DNA of 30,648 nt from a virus, in IMG/VR virus record IMGVR_UViG_3300006926_000012, positions 1 through 30,648 of that record. One strand, written 5' to 3'. Of the stretch, positions 6,931-13,946 are shown one piece after another; positions within the stretch are counted from its first letter, which is position 1; each line of letters opens with the position of its first letter. Below the pieces are notes generated by a model. The model had not been told where the DNA came from and did not search any database. It saw only the letters and a list, made by a program, of their open reading frames with translations. Made by a program: the position numbers and the translations under genes.

Positions 6931-7326
6931 ATGATTAATTTATTTGTTTATGGAACATTGAAAAGTGATGGTACATTACATCAGGCCATTAGTGATGGTG
7001 AGTTTCTTGGTGAGTACGTTACTAAAGCTAATGGCTTTGTAATGACTTCTGCTGGTGGTGCTTCTTTTCCATTTGTTTATTATACTGATCGTAAAAATCC
7101 TTATAAGATTAAAGGGGAACTTTATAATGTAACTGAAGATATAAAAAAAAGATGTGATTTTATTGAGTGTGGTGGTGGTTATACTTTTAGAGAAATTGAT
7201 CAAAATGTTTTTGGATATATTTATCCTGAAAAAATTGGAACTACATCAAATTCCATTCGTGTTAATGAAGATGAAAAATATTTTGAATGGCTAAACAATG
7301 TAGAAGAACCAACACAAGGAAATTAA
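6931..7326 (+). CDS. Gamma-glutamylcyclotransferase-like (AIG2/GGCT fold) protein
   Basis: 131 residues. The N-terminus NLFVYGTLKSDG (3-14) is the hallmark of the GGCT/AIG2-like fold, whose YGTL loop binds the gamma-glutamyl part of the substrate. The KGELYNVTEDI segment (61-71) matches the conserved GxLY strand, and Glu79 in FIECGGGY is the likely catalytic acid. Such enzymes release 5-oxoproline from gamma-glutamyl amines or peptides. Length is near the family norm (110-150), so the domain is complete. It follows the RNA polymerase by 17 bases and precedes the next gene without a gap. In known amidoligase operons, AIG2-like proteins recur beside amidoligases and class II amidotransferases; here they are on the same phage but 4.5 kb apart on opposite strands, so functional linkage is only inferred. 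Confidence 0.8.
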   Translation: MINLFVYGTLKSDGTLHQAISDGEFLGEYVTKANGFVMTSAGGASFPFVYYTDRKNPYKIKGELYNVTEDIKKRCDFIECGGGYTFREIDQNVFGYIYPEKIGTTSNSIRVNEDEKYFEWLNNVEEPTQGN

Positions 7327-7578
7327 ATGTTTGAATTATTAATGTTACTTATATTACCGAGTGAAATTAACCCACAAGAGGTAGGTATTAAATATCTTTT
7401 GAAAGATAAGTTTCTTGATTATCAAAGTTGTGAAGAATATGTAAAAACAAATACTTATTCTAAAGAGGGAGAGCAAGAATTTGATGGAGTATTTTATAAA
7501 GTTGATACTAAAGAATACAAAGTATTTCTGACCTACTGTAAGCCAGTAAATGATATATGGGTAGAGAAGAAGAAATGA
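7327..7578 (+). CDS. Small hypothetical protein with hydrophobic N-terminus (83 aa)
   Basis: Not recognised. The first ten residues (MFELLMLLIL) are hydrophobic, followed by an acidic and aromatic body with two cysteines (Cys35 in YQSCEEY and Cys72 in LTYCKP). A short export signal or membrane anchor with a disulphide-bonded outer domain is possible, but the hydrophobic stretch is short and lacks basic residues. Start: ATG directly after the TAA of the preceding gene, with AAGGAA nine bases upstream. Its TGA overlaps the ATG of the next gene (ATGA), showing translational coupling. Confidence 0.6.
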   Translation: MFELLMLLILPSEINPQEVGIKYLLKDKFLDYQSCEEYVKTNTYSKEGEQEFDGVFYKVDTKEYKVFLTYCKPVNDIWVEKKK

Positions 7579-7904
7579 AACCAATACCCAAGATACTAAA
7601 GGAACGATTAATTAAAAATCATATCCACCATAAAAAATACTGGAATGATGAACACCCTGAATACAAAGAATTCAAAGCAGTAGTAAAACTATTTAATCCT
7701 ACTGGAATTGGAACTTGGTATTTATCTGAACTTGATCCTAAAACAAATCAAGCTTTTGGCTTATCTTGTGTTCATGACAAAGAGTTAGGATATATTGATC
7801 TTAATGAATTGGAAAGATTTAGAGGAAAGATGGGATTGCCAATAGAAAGAGATAAATATTTCTCAGCAAATAAAAAAACACTTAACGAATGTAAGGAACT
7901 ATGA
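7575..7904 (+). CDS. DUF2958-family protein
   Basis: 109 residues from the ATG at 7575 (MKPIPKIL), chosen because it forms an ATGA overlap with the preceding stop; an ATG six codons upstream would overlap more. The family pattern is clear: VVKLFNPTGIGTWYLSELDP (about 35-54), FGLSCVHDKELGYIDLNELE (about 61-80) and GLPIERDKYF (about 87-96), which match the DUF2958 features (TWY, ELGY, LPIERD). Members occur on plasmids, integrative elements and phages; function is unknown. It ends in another ATGA overlap with the 28-codon gene at 7901. Confidence 0.75.
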   Translation: MKPIPKILKERLIKNHIHHKKYWNDEHPEYKEFKAVVKLFNPTGIGTWYLSELDPKTNQAFGLSCVHDKELGYIDLNELERFRGKMGLPIERDKYFSANKKTLNECKEL

Positions 7905-7987
7905 ATTTTCTAAATGTCAAAGAATATGGAGTGAGAAAAACTTGGGATAATAAATGGGAAACTTTTGCCCATACTCCAGAAAGATGA
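7901..7987 (+). CDS. Very small protein (28 aa), coupled
   Basis: MNFLNVKEYGVRKTWDNKWE begins the 28-residue product, which ends FAHTPER. No family recognised. The case for a real gene is positional: the ATG overlaps the stop of the DUF2958 gene (ATGA) and its own TGA overlaps the ATG of the next small gene (ATGA), with no other gene covering this stretch. GTAAGG lies 8-13 bases upstream as a possible ribosome binding site. The Trp/Tyr/Arg content does not look like random AT-rich translation. Confidence 0.45.
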   Translation: MNFLNVKEYGVRKTWDNKWETFAHTPER

Positions 7988-8067
7988 ACCCATTTTTTAT
8001 TATCGTATTTAGTGTGCTAGGGTTTATTACTATATTTTCTATTTATATGTTGGTGGTGATAATATGA
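7984..8067 (+). CDS. Very small single-span membrane protein (27 aa), coupled
   Basis: The 27-residue product MNPFFIIVFSVLGFITIFSI plus YMLVVII is one transmembrane helix from end to end. It has ATGA overlaps with both neighbours (7984-7987 and 8064-8067), so it sits within a chain of coupled genes leading to the GcrA-like gene. Function unknown; size and topology fit a membrane-protein modulator. Confidence 0.5.
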   Translation: MNPFFIIVFSVLGFITIFSIYMLVVII

Positions 8068-8495
8068 AGTGGACGGATTATAGATTAAGTAAATTAAAAG
8101 AAATGTGGGATAATGGACGCAAGGCTATTGAAATTGCCGAAGTGTTGGGTACTACAAAAAATTCAATTATTGGAAAAGCAAATAGAATTAATTGTACTCC
8201 TAGAAAACGTGGTGGATTATTAGGAATTAAAAAATCTCGTATGTTAATTGAGTATAAAACACAAAAATCTATTCCTCTAATAAATGAACCCGAAAATCCT
8301 ACAACTCTAGAAGATTTAACAGATGATATATGTCGGTTTCCATTAGGAAATGATTGTCCACCAAAATTGTTTTGTGGACGTAAAACGTGGGAAGATCAGA
8401 GTTATTGTAAAAAACATTATAAACTTACTCACGTTGAACGAGATACCGATATTGGGTGTACTCTTGGAGGTAAAACTTATGCAAAAAACAATTAA
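8064..8495 (+). CDS. GcrA-like transcriptional regulator
   Basis: 143 residues. The N-terminus MKWTDYRLSKLKEMWDNGRK, with IEIAEVLGTTKNSIIGKANR (about 22-41), is the helix-turn-helix of the GcrA family (W-T-D/E ... L-W ... IA..LG.(S/T)(R/K)N(A/S)(V/I)IGK..R). The C-terminal part has the family's second conserved region: CRFPLG at 90-95, FCGR at 103-106 and SYCKKH at 113-118, a Cys/His-containing sigma70-binding segment. In Caulobacter, GcrA binds RNA polymerase sigma70 and activates promoters carrying methylated GANTC sites. A phage copy could steer host transcription or recognise host methylation. The ATG overlaps the previous stop (ATGA) and the gene ends 17 bp inside the SSB gene. Confidence 0.88.
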   Translation: MKWTDYRLSKLKEMWDNGRKAIEIAEVLGTTKNSIIGKANRINCTPRKRGGLLGIKKSRMLIEYKTQKSIPLINEPENPTTLEDLTDDICRFPLGNDCPPKLFCGRKTWEDQSYCKKHYKLTHVERDTDIGCTLGGKTYAKNN

Positions 8496-9072
8496 GTTAA
8501 AAACGCATACTACCACAGAGGGAATTGCAGAATATCCCTATTTGTTTTCTCCTGATACTAAATTCGATGTTAACGGATTGTATAGGACGAAACTAACCTT
8601 ACCTAAAATTCAATCTAAACCATTCATTGAATTAGTCGAAAAGACTATTGATGAAGTGGCGAAGAAGAATAAAGGTAAGCTGTCTCCTCACAAACCTTAC
8701 AAAGTCGCTAAAGACGGTAAGGTTACATTTACTTTTAAATTAAAAGCAAAAGTAAATACTAAAAACGGAACTGACTTTGAGCAACGCCCAAAGATTTTTG
8801 ATGCTAAAGGTATTCCGATAACAAAGACGTTATCTGTTTACAGTGGCACAAAAATGAAGGTCGCTTTTCAGTGTGTTCCTTACTTTACTAATATGCTCGG
8901 TGCTGGTGCTACTTTGAGAATGAAAGCAGTACAGATTATTGAGTTAGTAGAGGGTAAAGGAAATGGAGAATCTGCTGCCGAAGAACAATTCGGTTTCTCA
9001 AAAGAGGACGGATTTGAAATAAAATCCGAAACTACAGATGAGGAAGAAACGCAAAGTACAGGCGATTTCTAA
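8479..9072 (+). CDS. Single-stranded DNA-binding protein, T7 gp2.5-like
   Basis: 197 residues from ATG 8479, chosen because TTGGAGG (8464-8470) is a good ribosome binding site eight bases upstream; a longer frame upstream lies within the GcrA gene. The body (YPYLFSPDTKFDVNGLYRTK, then KVTFTFKLKAKV and FQCVPYFTNMLGAGATLRMK) is the OB-fold of gp2.5-type proteins; these segments with the G(A)G(A/V) turn are typical. The acidic tail DEEETQSTGDF ends in phenylalanine, as gp2.5 does, and such tails contact the polymerase and the primase-helicase. T7 order (2.5, 3, 4, 5, 6) is kept downstream. The last 35 bp overlap the endonuclease gene. Confidence 0.88.
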   Translation: MQKTIKLKTHTTTEGIAEYPYLFSPDTKFDVNGLYRTKLTLPKIQSKPFIELVEKTIDEVAKKNKGKLSPHKPYKVAKDGKVTFTFKLKAKVNTKNGTDFEQRPKIFDAKGIPITKTLSVYSGTKMKVAFQCVPYFTNMLGAGATLRMKAVQIIELVEGKGNGESAAEEQFGFSKEDGFEIKSETTDEEETQSTGDF

Positions 9073-9427
9073 ATACCGTTCTGGGCTTGAAGAATTTGTA
9101 ATCAAAAACTTAAATGAAAGGAATGTTGAGTTTGAGTATGAACAGTATGTTGTGTGCTACTTCAAGCCACAGAAGGAAAGTAAATATACTCCCGATTTAC
9201 GTTTAGCTAATGGAATTATTATAGAGATTAAAGGCTATCTAAAACGAGAAGATAGAATGAAACATATTTTAATTCAACAGCAACACCCCACATTGGACAT
9301 TCGTTTTCTTTTTGGAAATTCTAGGAATAAGATTTATAAAAATTCTAAAACAACGTATGCTATGTGGTGTATTAAAAATAATTTTAAATTTTGTGACAAA
9401 ACAATACCTAACGATTGGATAAAATAA
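9038..9427 (+). CDS. Endonuclease I / Holliday junction resolvase, T7 gp3-like
   Basis: 129 residues (T7 gp3: 149). The catalytic residues line up: Glu18 in SGLEEF (T7 Glu20), Asp53 in YTPDLRL (T7 Asp55), Glu63 and Lys65 in IIEIKG (T7 Glu65, Lys67). The enzyme cuts branched DNA, resolves recombination intermediates and in T7 helps degrade host DNA. It follows the SSB gene with a 35-bp overlap, as expected from T7 order. Confidence 0.93.
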   Translation: MRKKRKVQAISKYRSGLEEFVIKNLNERNVEFEYEQYVVCYFKPQKESKYTPDLRLANGIIIEIKGYLKREDRMKHILIQQQHPTLDIRFLFGNSRNKIYKNSKTTYAMWCIKNNFKFCDKTIPNDWIK

Positions 9428-9763
9428 ATGATGTCAGATAAAGACGCTAAAAATTTTCAAAAACAAGTTGATAAATTAACAGAAGAAAACCACAAAGCTG
9501 AAGGTATTAATTTTAGTTCAGATAAACAAAAGGAAATAAATGATTTAAAAATACTTGTAGATCAACTTACTAAAAGAAATATGCAAATTAACGCAAGAAT
9601 GGGAGAGTTACTTAATCGTGTGTTGGATTTAACAGAAATTAGTAATAATCATAAAGTAAATAATGGTAAGTTACAAACTAAAATAAAAGAGCTTGAAGAA
9701 AAGGTTGAAAAGAGTTTAAAAACGATGGTTAGAAAAGCGAGGGGGATTGTTAGTGGCTCATAA
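9428..9763 (+). CDS. Coiled-coil hypothetical protein (111 aa)
   Basis: Not recognised. Residues about 30-100 show heptad-like Leu/Ile spacing (INDLKILVDQLTKRNMQINA and later LQTKIKELEEKVEKSL), so a long coiled coil and an oligomer are likely. The N-terminus is Lys/Asp rich and the C-terminus basic (MVRKARGIVSGS). The start directly follows the endonuclease stop (ATGATG; either Met is possible). In T7 this interval holds the amidase gp3.5, which this protein does not resemble. Confidence 0.65.
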   Translation: MMSDKDAKNFQKQVDKLTEENHKAEGINFSSDKQKEINDLKILVDQLTKRNMQINARMGELLNRVLDLTEISNNHKVNNGKLQTKIKELEEKVEKSLKTMVRKARGIVSGS

Positions 9764-10046
9764 ATATGCAGAGAGTAGAAAACGTGCTAGATTAGTTTGG
9801 TCTAGGTCAGAACACGGTAAGGCTTGGTCTAAAAATTATATGCGTGAATATAGAAAACGTCCTGAAGTTAAAAAGAGGGCACACGAATATTATATTAATA
9901 AAAAAATAGAACAGAATAATTATTCAAGACCAGAAAAAAACTACCAAATCAATTTTGATGATTTTTGTAAAGGTGAAGATGAAGAAACAGTTTCCAACGA
10001 TAAAGAAACCACAAGTAAAAAAGTTAAATGCCACCTTATAAATTAA
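9753..10046 (+). CDS. Small basic hypothetical protein (97 aa)
   Basis: Not recognised. GTG 9753 is preferred because GAGGGGG (9737-9743) lies at a proper distance; a TTG two codons earlier is too close. The N-terminal 60 residues are very basic with repeated Arg/Lys/Tyr motifs (AESRKRARLVWSRSEHGKAW, then YMREYRKRPEVKKRAHEYY), similar in style to the basic N-terminal segments of some phage HNH proteins, but no nuclease motif follows. The C-terminal third is acidic (GEDEETVSNDKE). Nucleic-acid binding is plausible. It overlaps both neighbours by 11 and 19 bp. Confidence 0.55.
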   Translation: MAHKYAESRKRARLVWSRSEHGKAWSKNYMREYRKRPEVKKRAHEYYINKKIEQNNYSRPEKNYQINFDDFCKGEDEETVSNDKETTSKKVKCHLIN

Positions 10047-10243
10047 AGAACGAATTAGTCATGCGTGCTCTGTATTTAAGTAAACAGGGTTTATCCAATA
10101 CTGTTATTGCCCAACGTCTAGGGATAAGTAATTCACGGGTTGCTATGCTGGTGAGAAGACACAAAGAGAAATTATCAGAAGGTTACACTATGGACTTAAA
10201 TAAAATTAATGAAAAGTGGAAGAATAGCCGACAAACTATTTAA
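10028..10243 (+). CDS. Small helix-turn-helix DNA-binding protein (71 aa)
   Basis: Residues about 12-45 (MRALYLSKQGLSNTVIAQRL, then GISNSRVAMLVRRHKEKL) form a clear helix-turn-helix of the homeodomain-like/resolvase type: hydrophobic helix, 'GLS.. IA..LGIS.S.V..L(V)RR' recognition helix. No other domain is present. It could be a regulator of middle genes or a small DNA-binding accessory factor. It starts within the end of the preceding gene (19-bp overlap). Confidence 0.7.
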   Translation: MPPYKLKNELVMRALYLSKQGLSNTVIAQRLGISNSRVAMLVRRHKEKLSEGYTMDLNKINEKWKNSRQTI

Positions 10244-10267
10244 TAAAAAGGACACTTTAGATAGATT

Positions 10268-10351
10268 ATGCAAAATAAAAAATTAATTATACTTAAAGAT
10301 ATAAAGAAAGGACAGGAACTAACAGTGGAATATAAATGGTACAAAGTGTGA
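10268..10351 (+). CDS. Mini-ORF resembling the C-terminal signature of SET domains (27 aa)
   Basis: The 27 codons encode MQNKKLIILKDIKKGQELTV followed by EYKWYKV. The DIKKGQELTVEY segment matches the end of SET-domain proteins (I.KGEELT.DY), but the rest of that domain is absent. AAAGGA (about 10247-10252) lies 15 bases upstream, a little far. The frame overlaps the next gene by 16 bp and fills most of an otherwise empty 92-base gap. It may be a remnant, a real microprotein or chance. Confidence 0.3.
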   Translation: MQNKKLIILKDIKKGQELTVEYKWYKV

Positions 10352-10632
10352 AAGGTTATAATTCAGGTGAAATTAATGAATTTGAAATTATTGTTAAAAA
10401 AACTTTATTTGAAACAATTATAGATATTGGATCAGGATTTTTATTAGCAATTTTAATTCAGTTGCTAATTTTTCCTTATTTTGATTTGTACCCATCAATT
10501 TTTGAAAGCATTGAAATAGCTTTAATATTTACAGGCTTATCAATGACGAGAAGTTGGTTATGGAGAATGTGGTTCAGGTGGCGTGAAATTAATGATACAA
10601 AAAGTTGGTGGTGGAATGATGGAAACCGATGA
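10336..10632 (+). CDS. Two-helix membrane protein, DUF7220-like (98 aa)
   Basis: Two hydrophobic helices at about 33-50 (GSGFLLAILIQLLIFPYF) and 58-74 (SIEIALIFTGLSMTRS), then a Trp/Arg-rich tail (WLWRMWFRWREI). The pattern 'E..I....GF..A...Q..IFP.F ... FT..S..RS...R..F' is that of a small phage membrane-protein family found in many marine and alphaproteobacterial phages (I recall it as DUF7220; function unknown). The tail is cytoplasmic by the positive-inside rule. Position just before the primase-helicase suggests middle expression. Holin-like activity cannot be excluded. Confidence 0.65.
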   Translation: MVQSVKGYNSGEINEFEIIVKKTLFETIIDIGSGFLLAILIQLLIFPYFDLYPSIFESIEIALIFTGLSMTRSWLWRMWFRWREINDTKSWWWNDGNR

Positions 10633-12217
10633 TAGCGAATTTATTTCTCATCTACCTTGTAAAAAGTGTGGGAGCAGTGATGCAAATAGTTTGTATTCTG
10701 ATGGGCATCTTTTTTGTTTTTCTTGTAACACTTATTCAAATTCTGATAAACCTATGGAAATCAATCATCATAACATTAAAGGGGTCGAAACAAACCTTGT
10801 TGAAGGTATACATAAAAACCTTTCTACACGAAACCTCACTCTTGAAAGCTGCACATTTTGGAATTATAGTATTGGTCAACAAAGTAATCAGACCGTTCAG
10901 ATTGCGACCTACTACAACAAATCTAAACAACCTGTCTTTCAAAAAATTAGATACAAGGATAAAACCTTTAAGACGGTAGGTAGCATTAAGGAGGCTTTAC
11001 TTTATGGTCAAGAAAAATGGAATGGGGGAGGTAAAATTTGTTGCGTATGTGAGGGAGAAATTGACACGATTAGTTTATCTCAAATATTCAATCATAAATA
11101 TCCTGTTGTGGGTATTCCTAATGGTGTTAATGGTGCAGTTAAGTCAATAAAAAAAGAATTAGAATATTTAGAAAGTTTTGAAACTGTTGTTATTTTCTTT
11201 GATCAAGATAAATATGGATTTGAGGCAGCTCAAAAAGTAGCAGAATTATTTACAGTTGGTAAATGTAAGATAGCCACACTACCCTTAAAAGATGTTAATG
11301 ATATGCTTGTAGCCAATCGTGGAGATGAAGTAGTTAAAGCGATGTGGGAGGCTAAAATATATCGTCCTGATGGAGTAGTTGCTGGTGATGAACTTTGGGA
11401 CGTAGTTAGTGTTGCCGATGAAAGAGCAAAAGTTTTTTATCCTTACGAGGGTTTGAACAGAAAATTATTTGGAATTAGAAAAAAAGAAATTGTTACTATT
11501 ACAGGTGGTTCAGGTATTGGAAAATCTTTATTAGTAAAAGAAATGGCTTATAAACTTATTCAAGATAATGTTAGGATAGGTATAATTTCTTTAGAGGAAA
11601 GTATTAAAAGAACTTGTGAAGGAATTATTGGTTTACATTTAAACAAACCAATTCATATAGATAGAACTACTGTTACGGATATAGAATTAAAAAAAGGTTT
11701 TGATGAAACCGTTGGTAATGGGAATGTATTTTTATATGATCACTGGGGATCTATTGAAGAAGATACTATTCTTAATAAAATAAGATATTTTGCAAAATCA
11801 TTAGATATAGAATATTTATTTATAGATCATATTTCAATAATTGTGTCAGGTCTTGAGAATAAAATGCACGATGAAAGAAAAACGATTGATATATTAATGA
11901 CTAAACTTCGTGCTTTAACTCAATCTTTAGATATTGGAGTTATTATTATTTCACATTTAAAAAGACCTGAAGGTAATAAAGATCATACCGATGGACTTAA
12001 AACTTCACTCGGACAATTAAGAGGGAGTGCTAGTATAGGTCAATTATCAGATATTGTTATTGGTGTTGAAAGAAATGTTAGTGGAGATCAATCAGGCGAA
12101 ACTGTTTGTAGAATTTTAAAAAATCGTTTTGCTGGTATTACAGGAAAAGCCTGTTTATTAAAATACGATAAAGAAAAAGGAAGATTATTTGAATATGACA
12201 ACACCCTTAATTTTTGA
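10619..12217 (+). CDS. Bifunctional DNA primase-helicase, T7 gp4-like
   Basis: 532 residues from the ATG at 10619 (METDDSEF); the frame extends 12 codons further to an ATG at 10583, also possible. Numbering from 10619: zinc ribbon Cys14, Cys17, Cys33, Cys36 (PCKKCGSSDANSLYSDG ... FCFSC), which recognises primer sites; TOPRIM acid Glu145 (CEGEIDT) and FFDQDKYG at 193-200; Walker A GGSGIGKS at 296-303; Walker B-like EYLFIDHIS; and LRGSASIGQLSDIVIGVERN with RILKNRFAG near the end, matching T7 [20 protein letters not shown]. It unwinds DNA at the fork and makes primers for the downstream polymerase. The T7 protein has 566 residues. The gene ends 23 bp inside the polymerase gene. Confidence 0.96.
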   Translation: METDDSEFISHLPCKKCGSSDANSLYSDGHLFCFSCNTYSNSDKPMEINHHNIKGVETNLVEGIHKNLSTRNLTLESCTFWNYSIGQQSNQTVQIATYYNKSKQPVFQKIRYKDKTFKTVGSIKEALLYGQEKWNGGGKICCVCEGEIDTISLSQIFNHKYPVVGIPNGVNGAVKSIKKELEYLESFETVVIFFDQDKYGFEAAQKVAELFTVGKCKIATLPLKDVNDMLVANRGDEVVKAMWEAKIYRPDGVVAGDELWDVVSVADERAKVFYPYEGLNRKLFGIRKKEIVTITGGSGIGKSLLVKEMAYKLIQDNVRIGIISLEESIKRTCEGIIGLHLNKPIHIDRTTVTDIELKKGFDETVGNGNVFLYDHWGSIEEDTILNKIRYFAKSLDIEYLFIDHISIIVSGLENKMHDERKTIDILMTKLRALTQSLDIGVIIISHLKRPEGNKDHTDGLKTSLGQLRGSASIGQLSDIVIGVERNVSGDQSGETVCRILKNRFAGITGKACLLKYDKEKGRLFEYDNTLNF

Positions 12218-13946
12218 TTTAGAAACTGATGGATTAGATCCAAGTGTTGTCCATTGTTTAGTTATTAACAAAGAAGGTAAAACACATACCTTTGCTGGAA
12301 ACCGAATACCAAATGGATTAGATATGTTAAGTGATAACTTAATAGTCGCCCATAATGTTATTAAGTATGACCTTCCTGTACTTAAAAAACTTTATGGCTA
12401 TTCCCATAAAAAGGAATTAGTCCACGACACTCTAGTTTTAAGTCGTCTTATCTACCCTGACATAAAAGAACTAGATATGAAGTTAATCGCAAGAGGACGT
12501 ATGCGAACTCATTTGGTTAATAAGCATAACCTTGAAAGTTGGGGTTGTCGCTTACAGTTGGAAAAGGGCGATTTCAATAAAGCCAACGATTGGTCGTCCT
12601 TTTCCGATGAAATGTTGCAGTATTGTATTCAAGATGTAAAAATTACTGAAAAATTATATAACAAATTATTAGAGAAACAATTTAATGATAGATCAATTAA
12701 TTTAGAACACGAAGTAGCTTTTATTTTAAGAGATCAAGAGAAAAAAGGTTTTGGGTTTAATGTAGATAAAGCTGTAAAACTCCACGCACATTTATTAAAT
12801 AAAATAAATAAATTAAAAAGAAGTTTAGAAAATAGATTTAAAAGTTGGACGGTTGATTTAGGTGAGTTTATTCCTAAAGTTAATAATAAGAAGTTTGGCT
12901 ACAAAAAAGGAGTACCCGTAAAGAAAAGTAAAGTTGTGGCATTTAATCCATCTTCTCGTCAACATATTGCAAATAGATTAATGAAATTGAATGGGTGGAA
13001 GCCTACTAAATTTACTGATAATGGCCAACCCATAGTTGATGAAGAAGTTTTATCAAAATTAAAATACCCTGAAGCTAAAGAATTAAATGAATATCTAACC
13101 CTAGAGAAAAGATTAGGTATGTTAGCTGACGGTAAAAACGCTTGGTTAAAAGTACATAAAAAAGGAAGAATACACACTTTTTATGTAACGAATATTATAA
13201 CAGGACGTATGGCAGCTCGGTTTCCTAATCTTCAACAAGTGCCTAGTTTACACACTCCGTATGGAAAAGAATGTCGAGAACTCTTTGTACCTTCAGGCGG
13301 CAAGGTACTTGTCGGAGCTGATGCTAGTGGAATTGAGGCGAGATGTTTTGGACATTATATTTATAACTATAAAGGTGGAAAAGAATATACTGATTTAATT
13401 TTAAATGGGGATATTCATTCATATAATATGAAAGCTGCTGGGTTAGAAGATAGGCAATTAGCGAAAACAATGTTCTATGCTATTCTTTATGGTTGTTCAT
13501 TTAAAAAATTATCACAAATATTACAAGTACCTTTAGCAGAAGGTAAGATTATTTTAGATAGGTTTTATTTAAACCTACCTTTTCTTAAAGAAATTAAGCA
13601 AGATATTTTTATGACTTTAGAAGATAAAGGATTTATACGTGCTATTGATGGACGTAAATTACAAATTAGAAGTAGTCATTCAGCTTTAAATAGTTTGATT
13701 CAAAGTTGTGCAGCAATCGTTATGAAACAAGCCTTGATTATTTTATGGAGTAATTTAAAAGGTATTGATGCGTTTGTAGTGGCTAATATTCATGATGAAT
13801 TTCAAATTGAAACTACACCAGAGTTGGCAGAGAGAGTAGGAAAAATTGCAACCCAATCAATTCGAGAAGCTGGTCAACGACTTAAACTCCGAGTTTCCCT
13901 TGAAGGAGAATATAAAGTCGGAAAATCTTGGGCTGACACCCACTAA
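12195..13946 (+). CDS. Family A DNA polymerase with 3'-5' exonuclease, T7 gp5-like
   Basis: 583 residues from ATG 12195 with AAAGGAAGA ten bases upstream; a TTG two codons earlier is less likely. Exonuclease acids: Asp8 and Glu10 (FDLETDG), Asp59 (IKYDLP) and Asp147 (YCIQDVK). Polymerase motif A has Asp376 (GADASGIEAR), motif B RQLAKTMFYAILYG (Lys424, Tyr428, Tyr432), motif C HDE at 533-535. Tyr428 sits where T7 has Tyr526 and E. coli Pol I has Phe762. The C-terminus VGKSWADTH parallels the end of T7 gp5, so the gene is complete. It replicates the phage genome together with the primase-helicase upstream. Shorter than T7 gp5 (704 aa), mainly in the thumb region. The last 101 bp are overlapped by the HNH gene. 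Confidence 0.97.
   Translation: MTTPLIFDLETDGLDPSVVHCLVINKEGKTHTFAGNRIPNGLDMLSDNLIVAHNVIKYDLPVLKKLYGYSHKKELVHDTLVLSRLIYPDIKELDMKLIARGRMRTHLVNKHNLESWGCRLQLEKGDFNKANDWSSFSDEMLQYCIQDVKITEKLYNKLLEKQFNDRSINLEHEVAFILRDQEKKGFGFNVDKAVKLHAHLLNKINKLKRSLENRFKSWTVDLGEFIPKVNNKKFGYKKGVPVKKSKVVAFNPSSRQHIANRLMKLNGWKPTKFTDNGQPIVDEEVLSKLKYPEAKELNEYLTLEKRLGMLADGKNAWLKVHKKGRIHTFYVTNIITGRMAARFPNLQQVPSLHTPYGKECRELFVPSGGKVLVGADASGIEARCFGHYIYNYKGGKEYTDLILNGDIHSYNMKAAGLEDRQLAKTMFYAILYGCSFKKLSQILQVPLAEGKIILDRFYLNLPFLKEIKQDIFMTLEDKGFIRAIDGRKLQIRSSHSALNSLIQSCAAIVMKQALIILWSNLKGIDAFVVANIHDEFQIETTPELAERVGKIATQSIREAGQRLKLRVSLEGEYKVGKSWADTH

Noticed and set aside
10629-10979. Plus-strand open frame of 116 codons
   Set aside because: It lies wholly within the primase-helicase gene, which has clear motifs in the other frame.
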